Shown here: one piece after another, positions 1 through 12,706 of the stretch
Layout: each line of letters begins with the position of its first letter
Numbering within the stretch: the first letter of the stretch is position 1
DNA from: Tillus elongatus
Lineage: Eukaryota; Arthropoda; Insecta; Coleoptera; Cleridae
Assembly: GCA_964006375.1 (NCBI GenBank)
Contig: OZ023265.1
Coordinates: 111,741,084-111,805,083, forward strand
Reading direction: 5' to 3'
DNA: 64,000 bases
The notes under the pieces: generated by a model
What the model was told of the DNA's origin: nothing
Databases searched by the model: none
What the model saw: the letters and a program-made list of their open reading frames with translations, nothing else
Program-made: the position numbers and the translations under genes

Positions 1-29
1 AGAGCTTAATATACACGTTATTGAAGAAG

Positions 30-240
30 ATACAAGAAAAAATGGTTTAAGCTAATTATGGGGTGTTCTCAGCTGCATCTTAAATGAAACAAACTAAAAT
101 TATTTTGACAATCACAGGCTTGTCCATAAGTCGTTGGTGATGCAATGTTACTTTTTTTTAATAGAACACATCTGATATTATTGTATTTTTGCATTTTCCG
201 TCTAATTGTAATGCATGTTTCTACGTAAAAAAAATTATGT
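30..240 (+). mobile_element. fragment of HINE-like element (3' half)
   Basis: This piece resembles the 3' half of the element at 21720-22320 and, inverted, 12430-12560. All share a block reading roughly 'CCATAAGTCGTTGGTGAT' preceded by a 'cacagg' motif, and a block 'GAGCTACATCTTAAA' or close variant. It is diverged, has no coding capacity and no preserved terminus here. The family is described at 22796-23729. Confidence 0.45.
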
Positions 241-684
241 CATCTATAATAGTGTTAGAGTTATTCCAATTGTTTTGCAAGTTTTACATTTTTGGCACAA
301 ATCAAAAAATATGATACGGCTTTTTTACCAATAGAAATCGAAGTCACATGAAAAGGACGCGCGGAAAGAGGTTTTGGTTTAAATTATTTGTCGAAAAAAT
401 CGAGTTCCATATACGGGACGCTCTCAAATAATAGCTAAAATAGAAACAAATTCAAACTGCCGCAACTTAATTTTTTCAAATAGTAGCCTGTATTTTATGT
501 TTCAGAAGTGATAAGTATGCCTTTGTTTCAACTCTTATGTAAGACTGTCTTTACCTGTAAACTCTAGTTTTGAAAATATTTACATTTATAATCGCATACC
601 ATGATTCATGTAGGAATTTTTTATTCCAGTTTTTTAAACATTTAAATTAAATTTGGCACAAAAAAGGTAAGAAATAATTAATTT
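241..684. other. unassigned AT-rich sequence
   Basis: No convincing coding region, repeat terminus or RNA gene is seen. The only open frames are short and low in complexity. Confidence 0.5.
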
Positions 685-904
685 ACAGCTACTTGACAAT
701 TGTGAATTTCAGTTATCATGCAAACGAACACATTCACATTCATGGTAGAAGGATTGACTCCCCTGAGACTGGCTGGAACTGAACGACATAAAGCATTTCG
801 ACCCGTCGCTCAGACGTTCTACAATGTTCGACATAAATCGAAACTTCTTGCTAAGACGTGAGAATATCCGCTATCGTGGACGTAAGCAAGGGGTTGGCGC
901 GATT
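685..904 (-). mobile_element. hAT 5'-end-like segment, duplicate of 7462-7680
   Basis: The segment closely matches 7462-7680, which lies immediately upstream of the hAT pseudogene on the minus strand. Here no hAT coding sequence follows; the segment runs directly into the PLE nuclease fragment at 905. The junction with PLE sequence is the same in both copies, so the two sites are copies of one composite unit. Confidence 0.5.
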
Positions 905-1225
905 AGAATTGTGATTGAAAACTGGACCGACAATACAAAAAGTTTGAGAAACGTTGTGCTAGGTAATCCAAAAGACAAGGATAGTACCGCTAAAATGTCG
1001 GGAATTCATGAAATAAGAAGAAATTAAGATTGTGGCCTTCAATACGTCGGACAAACAAAAAGATCTATTGCAATTAGATTTAATGAACATTAGCACAATT
1101 AAGATACGGTACTATAGATAGATATTCTGTTATGCAGCATATTTCGGACAGTAATCACCATGTAGGAGAATCTTAAATTTACCGGAAATGTGAGACAACC
1201 GGGGCAGCTAAATGCTCTCGAAAGT

Positions 1226-1228
<3 letters not shown>
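905..1228 (+). pseudogene. Penelope-like element fragment: degenerate GIY-YIG nuclease domain
   Basis: Plus-strand frames read the start of a PLE C-terminal endonuclease: an 'NPKDKDSTAKMSGIHEI' stretch, then after a stop and a lost cysteine region 'LQYVGQTKRSIAIRF', the YVGQT-type motif of PLE GIY-YIG domains. The second tyrosine region, conserved arginine and downstream His/Asn block are recognisable but broken by several stops. In PLEs this nuclease nicks target DNA for target-primed reverse transcription. The fragment ends in 'CGAAAGT' joined to a (TA)n tract. Its near twin is 7681-8004; it is inactive. Confidence 0.8.

Positions 1229-1286
<58 letters not shown>
1229..1286. repeat. (TA)n microsatellite
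   Basis: About 29 TA units, starting directly at the end of the PLE nuclease fragment. The YIYIYI reading frame here is a translation of this repeat, not a gene. Confidence 0.97.
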
Positions 1287-1287
<1 letters not shown>

Positions 1288-2270
1288 TTTCGAAGGCGTA
1301 TGTATGTATGTATAGTTTACAGTTAAATTTTATTTTTACGATTGCTTTAACAAAACCAGAAATCTACTTTTTTTCTCTAAGCATCAAGTTTAAGAATTAG
1401 AAAATTTGTCATATTCGCAAAACAGTTTGTGGCTAATGGAGTTTACTTCTGAGGCCATCCCTGGGCTAACACACACAAAATTTGTCATATAGGTATATAA
1501 TCTCTTTGTTCCTGCAAAGTTGTGTCACTTCATGACAAAATTGTACCTCCCTATTAAATTTCAAGTTTCCACTGCCAACACGAATGTCACCATATAACTA
1601 GATAAACTAGTTAATACAACTGCAACAAGTTCACAAAATCACAGAACCTGCTTTATATTTACACATATTTCATGGTGGGCGGTTAGCGACTCTTTACGAC
1701 TTCACTTACTCAATATCAAGTAAAATAGAAGCAACTTGTGTGGTCAATTAACGAACTTATAACTTCTTGCAAGTTACTTAATAACATTTGCAACTTTGTA
1801 AGCAACTACTTATCCAGCATTAGCGAGCGGTAAACCCCTATAGCAGACTGCAACTCGCTAATAAACTACTTTTCACTTGGCTTTTTAATATCCGTTTTAT
1901 TATTCTCTAAAGAGCTAATGGCAGTCCAAGAGTACCGTATAAAATGACATGTGGTTTATGCTTGTAATAAGGGTAATTTGGGCTTAGTATGCACTATGAA
2001 TTAACTGCATCCTCGAGAGTGATGGGCAAATTGTTTAGAGAGGGGAGTTGCTGTAGTAATTATGTTACGCTAGCAAAATGCTATCTACCTAATTGTGCGA
2101 GTGCAGGTCTCGTTTAATTTCAATCACATGGATCATATATTCAGGATATTTGATGAAGAGCACACGTGATTATATCCAATAGGTTAGCATATCACTCCTT
2201 AAAATCAATTTGCTTTGCTATAAATGCCAACAAGCACACATAAAGAATCCAAATCACAGCACATTTAAAA
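1287..2270. other. unassigned AT-rich sequence
   Basis: Nothing supportable was recognised: no ORF with family resemblance and no paired terminal repeats. 'CTTTCGAAGGCGTA' next to the (TA)n tract resembles the PLE end at 2659. Confidence 0.5.
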
Positions 2271-2274
2271 AAAT

Positions 2275-2320
2275 CTTACAATCGTTTCACGAACCAAGTT
2301 AGCGTCATCAGATGATGAAT
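2275..2320 (-). ncRNA. hammerhead-ribozyme-like motif of PLE
   Basis: Read on the minus strand the site has CTGATGA, a stem arm GCTAAC, its partner (slightly damaged) and GAAACGATTGTA. CTGATGA and GAAA are the two conserved hammerhead core strands. PLEs are known to carry minimal hammerhead motifs in their flanking repeats. It lies downstream of PLE 2680-4060 in that element's orientation. Confidence 0.55.
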
Positions 2321-2547
2321 AATTCTAAATATCTTATATCAGCAACTTTATTTACATTCTCCTGGAGGTAGTCGATCACTAATGATTTAGGGAGGTCTAA
2401 CGACATCAAAATTAATATATTTTGGCGAAAATATCTGTATTCTTTTATTATTTATCAGACGCGCTTCTGCCGGTATTTATTTCATAAAATCTATCAGGAG
2501 ACTAGGCGGTGGAGCGAGATTCATACATTTTTTATTACTATATTTAG

Positions 2548-4060
<1,513 letters not shown>

Positions 4061-4110
4061 TACCTACAGAAGAGAAAAATAGATTTGTGGATGTAAGATA
4101 TTTAAAACTA

Positions 4111-4158
4111 TTCATTCTCTGATGTCGCTAACTTAGTTAGTGAAACGATCGGCAGGTT
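4111..4158 (+). ncRNA. hammerhead-like PLE motif (degenerate)
   Basis: CTGATGT replaces the core CTGATGA. Stem arms CTAAC / GTTAG around TTA, then GAAACGATCGG. It is followed by 'GTTGTGGTGATTTGGGTTC', a block found downstream of other copies. It is on the strand opposite to the neighbouring PLE, so it belongs to a second, inverted PLE end. Confidence 0.5.
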
Positions 4159-4489
4159 TTTTAAAATATGTTGTGGTGATTTGGGTTCTCCAAGTGTGCT
4201 TATCAGTCCCTCATAGGTTCCAATATTCACTTAGTGCTAGTAGACCTAAACGATCTCAAACTATTTTTATAATTTTATACATAGTAACATTTTCTTCTAA
4301 GCTTAAAATGATTAACCAACACAGGAATTACACATGTACAAAGTAGGCGCCAAAATTTCCCTGCCTGGATATGAAAGAAACGTTAAACCTCAATTAAATT
4401 TTGCATGTTTTCTCATTAACAAGAATGGAACGCGACTAGTTATTAATTTTTACCCCCACGTCGTGATAACGTGTGGAATTTGGAAGTAT

Positions 4490-5760
4490 GACATCGGCGA
4501 AAAAAATAAAAAAAAAATAATTTCGGTTAAATGTCGTAAAAAGTATCAATTCATATGGAAAATATGATTTGGAAACAATTTTTTGTTGTCTGTTAGTCTG
4601 TCGCTCTATCGACCTGTCAGTCTGTCAGTCTGTCAGTCTGTCGGTCTGTCGCTCTGTCGGTGTGTCGATCTGTCGATCCGTCAGTATGTCGGTCTGTATG
4701 TCTGTCGGTCTGTATGTCTGTCGGTCTGTAGGGCTGCCTGTTTGTAGCTACGATAACTTTAGAACGAAATGAGATTCCAATTTGGTAATAGATTTAGCAC
4801 CCGGCAAACGAACGGACCGGATTGTTTTGGGGCAAAATCGCTCGAGGGTGTATGGGAGGAATGGGGGTGATTTGGTGAAAATTGGCATCTTGTCGCTGAG
4901 CTTGAGTAATGTAGCATTTTAGGGACTGTTTATTAGAAAACTTTCAATTTCATTACACATCTGGTATTTTGTGCTGAGTTAAATTAGGGGCTTATGGTGT
5001 GGGGTGGACTATCGGTGACAAAAATTTCGATTTTTTTTGCTAAAACGGCGTAAAGAATCTCAAAGCATTTTTTTGTCTGTCGGTCGGTCCGTGTGTCTGC
5101 CTGTACGCCTGCCTGTTAATAGGCGCTATAAGTTTCGAACGAATTTATATACAATCTTCAAATTTGGTATCCAGTTAGAACCCGAGAAAAGAACGCATCG
5201 AATTATTTTTGGGTAAGATCGCTTTAGAGGGTAGGAGTTATTTGGTGAAAATTCAGATTTTTTCGTTAAAACTCTCGAGTAATATAAAGTTTCAGAAGTT
5301 TTCTGGGTGCAGGAATATGAATATTTTCTTTGTGATCAAGTCATGGACCCTGAATGTATTTCATGAGAATGTCTTTCTGAGAAGAGTAGATTATCACAGC
5401 TATGTGGAAGTTATTATTCAATTTGCAGCACTATTTAGTGTGTTGCAGCCCAGTTCGTCAATTAAAGGAATTACTTCCACATCGTCAATACGTGTGGAAG
5501 TATGGTACGGCGACAAAAATTTTAATTCTTTTTGCTGAAACGTCGTAGAAGGTGTCAAAATATGATTTGGAAACTATTTTTTTTGTCTATCTGTCGGTCT
5601 GCTGGTTTGTCGGTCTGTTCTGTCTGTTTGTTTGCAGCCCCGATAACTCTAGAACTAATTGATATATCGTCTTCAAATTTTGTATACATTTAGCACTCGA
5701 CAAACCAGCGGTTTGGATATTTATCTGAAATCTATATTTTGTTTTCAAAGCAGGAAACTT
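4490..5760. repeat. three diverged tandem modules of about 0.5 kb with (GTCT)-rich spacers
   Basis: Each module has a 'GGCGACAAAAATTTCG' or 'TTTTTGCTRAAACGKCGTA' segment, then a run of GTCTGT/GTCGGT/GTCAGT tetra- to octamers (4569-4745, 5070-5120, 5580-5630). A 'CGATAACTYTAGAACGAA' segment and an 'AAATTTGGTAT...TTAGMACCCG' segment follow. Modules begin near 4490, 5010 and 5500. There is no coding capacity; the longest frame in the first run is a translation of the repeat. Similar (GTCT)-plus-'GATAACT' arrangements occur in non-autonomous rolling-circle elements, but I see no termini here. Confidence 0.6.
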
Positions 5761-5889
5761 GGTTTAGCAAAGGCAGGATGCCGAAAATGGTAATAGTATA
5801 ACGCTATTATTTTAAGTGCAGAAAACTCATCATCCCACCCTGCTCAAAATTCAAAGTGTGAATAACTAAAGATTACTAAATTGTCTTTT

Positions 5890-7443
5890 GATTTCACTAC
5901 TTGTCGTGAAGTCTATAAAGATTCCTTCTTCGGCAAAGAGACCTTCGAGAGTATTTTGAAATGGGTCCCCTAACCCGCTCGTAACTTGCTATCAAATTCA
6001 ATTCAGCAGGAAGATACTTTTTAAAATTATTTGTCAGAATGGCTAAATGATTTTCAATGGTTACAAAAACCACTTTCACATGTTGTTCCTCAGCATTGTA
6101 AGTTTTAACACATTTACCGACAGTTGCACACATTTCTAGGCTTTTGGATTTACATTTCTGCTCAATAATTCCAGTTTTCTACAAAACCATTTAACTTTAT
6201 CACTTGTATCCAACATATATGTGTTTGCTCCTTGGAGTTGAAAATTCAAGGTATTTAGCTTCTCGAACATGTTTCACCAAGTAGCTCAATTTCATCACAA
6301 ATAAATCATATTAAAACTTGTCGGCTTCCAATCAATTTTCCTCTTCTAGAAAAATGGCGATTTCATATCTTAGTTCATAAACACGTTGAAAAAATGTCCC
6401 GCGTGATAAACATCTTGCGTAGCAATAAAATAAATAACGCTGAATGTACCACACCCATGTCTTTCCGAAGTGTAAAAAAGATTCTTGATTTTAGGGGTCT
6501 CTTTTTCATGTAATTTACTACGGTTAGCACAATATTCAGACGAGGATTCATTTCTTTGGACGCCAGAGCTTTTCTGTTGATGGTGCACTGTATCCAGATA
6601 CACTGTGGAGATTTTTGTTTCACAAGTCCTTTTATACTTTTGAATCTTCCGGACATTGTACAAACACCATCGGTGCATATTTCTACGCATATTTTCCACT
6701 ATATGTGTACCTCGTTAAGAAAATCATTAAGATAGCAAATTATGGAAGTGCTGTTGCTTCGAGTTCTATCGATTTGCAGGATAGTAGTTATTCTACTGCC
6801 GATACACCATTACATCGAGCACAGAGAATGAAATTAGCTTCTTTATGGATATTTGTTGCCTATCAGGCTGAATCGAAAAAAAAAACGTGTCACGAACTCC
6901 CCGAAAAGTTAATGCTGTACATCTTCAGCTGTATCACGAATTCGACAGGCGCCAGTATCATTTGATGGAGGTATGCACTGCAATTGTTTGGCAAAATTAT
7001 CTCCAAACATTGTTTCTACCGTCTCAATAGCAGCTGGCAAAATAAGCTCTTCAATGGTGTGAGGCTTTTACACCTGGCTATTTGATATGAAACTTTCAAG
7101 GAAACCAGTAAAGCTTTTTCATTTATAAACTTTTTTTTACTATTTTTCCTCTTCGTTTTATTTTAATTGTATTTCGAAGAAATCTCGGGATTTGCTAACC
7201 TACTCAATGAAGCGTTTCCGAATAAAGTTTAAGCTTGTAAGGTTTTATGCTGTCTGCTGCCGAAATTTTCGAACAAATGACACACAGCGCCTTTCATTTT
7301 CTTCATTTACTTCAGTGTTGGTAAACCAAAACTCTAAATATCCTTCAAAATATTTTCTTGATTTTTGTTTCAGAAACACTCTTGTTTGTGCACTTGTTGA
7401 TGAATCACTATCGTCAAATGCTCACTTAAAAATTTATCCATGA
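5890..7443 (-). pseudogene. hAT-superfamily (ZBED/SCAND3/GTF2IRD2-like) transposase pseudogene
   Basis: On the minus strand the remnant starts at about 7443 with 'MDKFL', the usual start of this family. A BED-finger-like region follows ('SRKYFEGYLEFWF', a C-x2-C-like block at 7200-7360 and a 'KSRDFFE' end). Next come 'INEKALLVSLKVSYQIARCK' (about 7080-7120) and 'AIETVETMFGDNFAKQL' (7000-7050). The central hAT catalytic region is at 6400-6700 with 'CTDGV', 'REALASK'-like 'RKALASKEMNPRLN' and 'FIKSRPL'-like sequence. C-terminal blocks 'LEFSTPRSK / LQGANTYM' (6200-6330) and 'IENHLAILTNNFKKYLP' (5990-6060) follow. Order and spacing match the family from BED finger to insertion domain. Many frameshifts and stops make it dead. 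No hAT TIR or 8-bp duplication was identified. Confidence 0.82.
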
Positions 7444-7461
7444 TTCTGTATACATTGTATA

Positions 7462-7680
7462 AATTTACTGCTACTCGACAATCGCGAATTTCAGTTATCA
7501 CGCAAATGAAAACATTCACATTCACGGTAGAAGGATCGACTCCACTGAGACTTGCTAGAACTGAACGAGATAAAGCATTTATACCCGTCACGCAGACGTT
7601 CTACAATGTTCGAAATAAATCTGAACTTCTTGCTAGGAGGCGAGAATGTCCGCTAGCGTGGACGTAAGCAAGGGGTTGGC
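7462..7680 (-). mobile_element. hAT 5' end / leader-like segment
   Basis: This is non-coding sequence directly upstream of the hAT start at 7443. It is repeated at 685-904 with perhaps one difference in ten. It runs without a gap into PLE sequence at about 7681. Confidence 0.5.

Positions 7681-8297
<617 letters not shown>

Positions 8298-8357
<60 letters not shown>
8298..8357. repeat. (TA)n microsatellite
   Basis: About 30 TA units. Confidence 0.97.
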
Positions 8358-8359
<2 letters not shown>

Positions 8360-10166
8360 GTTTTATGTAAAGTAAGTTTTATCTACCTGTAACGTTGAGT
8401 GAATTACGCTGTAAGAAAAAAGAATGTTTATTAAATATATGTGTATTTGACTTACACCCTGGTGTGTATCCACTGCCTTTTACTGCTGCCTGAGACTTAA
8501 ATAAATTTATAGCATGGATGAACTTACTCTCAAATCAGGGAGCTTCTTAAACTGGTGGGTTCAAGCCCTCAAAATTATTATTATTATTTAAAAAAAATAC
8601 AATTAAATCTTTACTGACTCTTGACTTACACTGACTCTTTTCTTGCTGTTGTTTAAAAGCCCGAAATATATATTTGTTTCTTTCTAAATTTAGTAATATT
8701 GTGCCCTATCCATTTTGGTTTTTAAATACTTACATACGTATAAAGCAAAAATAAAGCAAGGATGTTAAAAGTACACAGAATTTGAATATTAATTAAATTA
8801 ACACAACTGACAAACGCCTAATACTTACTTACTATTTATAATATATTTTTTTATCTATGAATTTAGAGCTCTTTCTTACTTTTATTTTTCTCTTAACAAT
8901 AAAAAATCCCCAGAAAATGAACTAATCAGTATTATTTGCTTAATTTTAAGATCCTTGGTATGTACACGAACCTCGCTGCTTTATAAGCCAAGAGGTACCG
9001 ACACCTATTGGTGTTCGTATGGGTTATACTATGCTTTATTTCGACGCGCAGTCAATGGGCGAGTTTATTTTACTGGTTGGGTACTGTTACTGACCTTTAA
9101 GGTCAGAAGATGGTGCTGACTTGGTATTATAAATGAAAATCTGAAGATGATTGTTTTACCAATGGCAATGGCCCCCCTTCATTTTCGTTTGATATATAAT
9201 AGTTTTACTACTTTCTTGAAGCGATGGATGTATCACACAACAAAAGGTAACTTATTGCTTTACTTTACTCACTCAGACTTTATTGCCTTAGCTGACTTTC
9301 CTGAGTTGGATTATCAGACCAGCGACTCCTGTACATTTTTACTTCTTATTTCCCAAACTTTCTAAATCCTTTCTTTCTACCAAATTTCTTTTCAAATCCC
9401 TTTTATAAAAATTTTCAAACTATTTTTTTACTACCAAAAATTCCCATCTACTGATTTAATAAAAATTTTCCCATCTATTTATTATTTTTCACGTAACCAG
9501 TGTAACCAACTAATTAAAAAGACTGTTTTTGGCCTTCTTCCAAATCAAAAATCATAACAAATTTTTATACAATACTAATCCTCTTCATTATTACCACAGA
9601 TACATAATTTCTAATTGTCGTTGGTCCCTGACAGATTATTTAACCTCCACTAAAATTTCAATGTCAGTTTGACATTTGTTGTAAATAAAAACAGCTGACT
9701 TACATCTAGGTTAAGGTTATGACATGACATTTCTTAAAGTTACATACAACACTCTTACATCTTAATATCCTTAAAAACTATCAAACAATATTCTTAAATT
9801 TCCTAAAACTACTTTAACAAACATCACCTTAAATTACATAACAGCTAGCAAACAATAATACCTTACACTATCTAATTAAACTTGTCATACATTTTTATTT
9901 AGTTATATCATTTTTATGCAGTCTTCTTCTGTCCTTGATATAACTTTGACTCATTGTTAAAACTAGCAAGAAACACCTTAAAACTATTTTAACAATCTCT
10001 ATAAAGTAATTTATACCTGCCTTATCTTATTTAAGCCCATATATATGTGTTATTTGGGAATTAATTTTGATATAGATTTTTGGCTGCCAAGACATCGTAC
10101 ACACCAGAAGTAAGTTCCTGTTTGTGTTAGGTTTTGTATGAGTTGTTTTAAAGAGTGTTCTTGGCT

Positions 10167-10168
<2 letters not shown>
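8358..10168. other. unassigned AT-rich sequence
   Basis: No coding region with recognisable similarity. A 'GTGGGTTCAAGCCC' block at about 8550 followed by (ATT)n resembles the B box and tail of a tRNA-derived SINE, but no A box is clear, so it is not called. Confidence 0.45.

Positions 10169-10238
<70 letters not shown>
10169..10238. repeat. (TA)n microsatellite
   Basis: About 35 TA units adjoining PLE nuclease sequence on its right. Confidence 0.97.
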
Positions 10239-10240
<2 letters not shown>

Positions 10241-10477
10241 AAGAGAAACATAGCCACCAGATTTCGTGAACCCCTCGCACATTTACGATATGATACGGTA
10301 GACAAATCATGTTTGGCACAGCATATATGGGATAATAATCACCACATTGACAAGGAAAATTTGATACCTGTCAAAAATGTTAGACATCAAAGTATGCTTG
10401 ATGTTTATGAAAGCGTTTATATATCAAGGTCGATTAAGAACAAAAGGTCATTGAATCGTTCGGCACCATTAATTTGA
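10239..10477 (+). pseudogene. Penelope-like GIY-YIG C-terminal fragment
   Basis: The frame reads 'RNIATRFREPLAHLRYDTVD', then 'CLAQHIWDNNHHIDKENL' and ends at a stop after 'SLNRSAPLI'. This matches the R...H and HxxxNxH-like part and C-terminus of the PLE nuclease seen at 21350-21557. The GIY-YIG half itself is absent: the reading frame begins inside the (TA)n tract. It is open to its stop but 5'-truncated. Confidence 0.78.
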
Positions 10478-11090
10478 AGCCCTTTATTCTCACTTTCCAT
10501 TATTTGACCAACTAAACACTCCTAATCTGTCGGGCAGAATAATAAATTATTGTCAAGTCGGCAGGTCTATACAGATATTAGGCGCTACGTTTTGTTCTCG
10601 TAATTAAGAATCGCCTTTCGTTTTGTCTGTATCTAAAAAATGAATATAAATACTTGTTTTCATGTAGAATAAAAAATCAACATAAATACTTGTTTTTATG
10701 TAAAATTTTAGTTGGAATATTCATCCTGTGTTAAGTTTAACATTGTGTGGGAAACAGTCGTTTTTGTTTTTAAAAAAGACGTGCGGTAGCTATTGGTCTG
10801 TTCGCCAGATTTGCTTTCCGGCGCTCGTCACAGGCTCCAGTATTTGCGTAGTGCATTTATAGATCAAAAAGCTTCCTTAGATATCGCGACACTTTTCATT
10901 TTTATCCCATTATTCTTTAGCTCATAAATATGTCAACCAGAAGATAAAAGCTGTTCGTCGACCTCTGCCGTGCAATGTTGATACAATAGACAAACGATGA
11001 GTCTTCGACTACAATTTTTACATCGGCTTAGTTCGTCTACCTAGGTACGATATAAATACATTGTATCTGTTAATTTTGTTTAGAATTATT
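10478..11090 (+). other. probable PLE 3' untranslated region, otherwise unassigned
   Basis: No gene is visible. It lies between the PLE nuclease end and a hammerhead-like motif in the same orientation, which is the expected place for PLE 3' UTR. A short direct repeat ('ATAAATACTTGTTTT') occurs at 10645 and 10685. Confidence 0.4.
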
Positions 11091-11136
11091 CATCCTTTGA
11101 TGATGCTGACGTGGTCAGTGAAACGATCGTAGGGTC
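11091..11136 (+). ncRNA. hammerhead-like PLE motif
   Basis: CCT, TTGATGA (core C changed to T), stem arms CTGAC / GTCAG around GTG, then GAAACGATCGTA. The stem pairs C-T-G-A-C with G-T-C-A-G, while most other copies pair CTAAC with GTTAG. The two changes are compensatory, which supports an RNA structure. Confidence 0.6.
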
Positions 11137-11453
11137 TTTAAAAAATATGTGTTTTGGTGATTTGTGTTCTCCAAGTGTACTTATAGATGATACAATTAAA
11201 TAGAGGCATAAATCAGAGCAACAAGCATAGAGAAATTTACCGAGAGACAAACAAATAGCATTTTGTCCACAATAATTTGACTCGATTGTTTCTAGCTTGT
11301 GGCCAAATGTGTTTTGATTGTCCAGGATCATTTCAAGGCAAAATATCGCGTTTACCTTGTGTCAGAATAAGCAGTTTCATTCCTGGGCTAGCGACCAACC
11401 TAACGCCATCTTTAGTTTATTTTAAAATATCTGCTCCTCATTTATAATCATTT

Positions 11454-11496
11454 GTCCTCTGATGACTCTAACATGGTTAGTGAAACGATAGTCAGG
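11454..11496 (+). ncRNA. hammerhead-like PLE motif, second copy in tandem
   Basis: CCT CTGATGA, stem CTAAC / GTTAG around ATG, then GAAACGATAGTCAGG. It is in the same orientation as the copy about 363 bases upstream and followed by the same 'GGTAATTTGGGTTTTCC' block. This is the arrangement expected for two PLE terminal repeats in tandem. Confidence 0.6.
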
Positions 11497-11549
11497 TTTT
11501 TGAAAATGTTTTGTGGTAATTTGGGTTTTCCAAGTATACTAATAGATAG

Positions 11550-12053
11550 AAAAACAGAACAACTTCAAGTTCATACAGAATAAGGATGAGCACTGTACAT
11601 TAAAATTGTCACATTGTGTTGATAACACAGCTACTTACTATTCTTAATCTTACTCAAATATTTTTATATATTTCCTTTCTAACCGATGTAAAAAAACAAA
11701 CCAATGCCTAAGAGATCTTAACTATAAGGTGCCTTCAACTTTACTTGAAGGAAAATGCAATTATTTGAGTATCCTCTCTAGTGCTTCATTCGCTGGGAAT
11801 TCTAATAACCTTGCAGGAAGTAGTTATCATAAAAGAGAACAGCATTTATGCTGCTTGCTAACGACTATACGTGTTTTATCAGGTAAGTTATTTTCAACAG
11901 CACCGTTGCAACACAAAGTCATAGTAAGTGCACTAAAGTTTGAGTTAGACTAGCTAAGAAAGTACGCTTCCGCTGCGTTATTAAATTTTGGTATCTAAAA
12001 AAGATAAATGTCTTATTAAGTTGTTAAGTGTCTTACATAGATAATAAAAGTCT
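11550..12053. other. unassigned AT-rich sequence
   Basis: Only short ORFs without family resemblance; no repeat termini. Confidence 0.45.
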
Positions 12054-12359
12054 GGACGCAGCAAGTGTGTTATGGTAGTGAATTTTCATAAAAATGTTTT
12101 TAATAGCATGTTTTTTTTTTCTTCAGAAAGCAGGCATCAAATTAGGTTACCAGTATAAACTATATAGTAGACACAATGTGCCATGTTTTATAAATATAAC
12201 TTTATTGTTTGAAAATTTACAAAAATTTCCGAAAGTAAACTTAAATTCTTCGCAAAAAAACTCGTTTCTTGGTCAACCTTATGGGTTAAGAGCAAATTTA
12301 GCTATTCAAATTGGAAGAATTTAATCAAAATTCGCTACCATAACGCACTTGTTGCGTCC
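12054..12359. mobile_element. 306-bp MITE-like element with hairpin TIRs
   Basis: It begins GGACGCAGCAAGTGTG...TGAATTTTCAT and ends in the inverted form ...AAAATTCGCTACCATAACGCACTTGTTGCGTCC. The terminus itself folds (ACGCA-loop-TGCGT). A second copy in opposite orientation is at 22347-22645. In both places the element is fused to the 3' end of a HINE-like body, so it may be an integral 3' module of that larger element and not an independent MITE. Confidence 0.7.
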
Positions 12360-12706
12360 CTAATTTCTTTTACTACAAAGATGCATTATATTTCGATAGA
12401 AAATGCAAAAATGCAATAACATAAGGCGTGTTCGACTAAAAAAAAAAAGAAAATTTGTATCACCAACGACTTATGGGCCATCCTGTGATTGTAGAAATAT
12501 TTTTTAAGATGTAGCTCAAGACATTCTATATTTAATCTATACAATTTTTTTCCCTTTTTTGTATTATAACGGATATATTGGACTTTATTGATTTTTACGA
12601 AAATTCGACAAAAATTATATATCATTAGACGATAAACTCTATAGCTAAGAATACTACCAAAACATCAAAGAAGGGGTCTATTTGAAATGAATTTTCTGGA
12701 AATATG
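12360..12706 (-). mobile_element. HINE-like element, 3' part (left of Polinton-like insertion)
   Basis: On the minus strand this continues from 17434-18134 and matches 22010-22320. Blocks such as 'GGGTCTATTTGAAATGAATTTTCTGG' (split in other copies), 'GACGATAAACTCTATAG' and 'CCAACGACTTATGGGCC' are shared. It is interrupted after AATATG (12701-12706) by the long-TIR element. Confidence 0.7.

Noticed and set aside
8470..8590. Possible tRNA-derived SINE or LTR primer-binding site at 'TGGTGGGTTCAAGCCC'
   Set aside because: The B-box-like block and (ATT)n tail are suggestive, but no A box is clear. As a primer-binding site it would need a tRNA with no acceptor stem between T arm and CCA.
10027..10319. 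Open frames made mostly of repeating YI residues, also at 1212, 20494, 23479, 24771, 55416 and 57835
   Set aside because: They are translations of (TA)n tracts; only the non-repeat ends were considered, and those were assigned to neighbouring elements where they matched.
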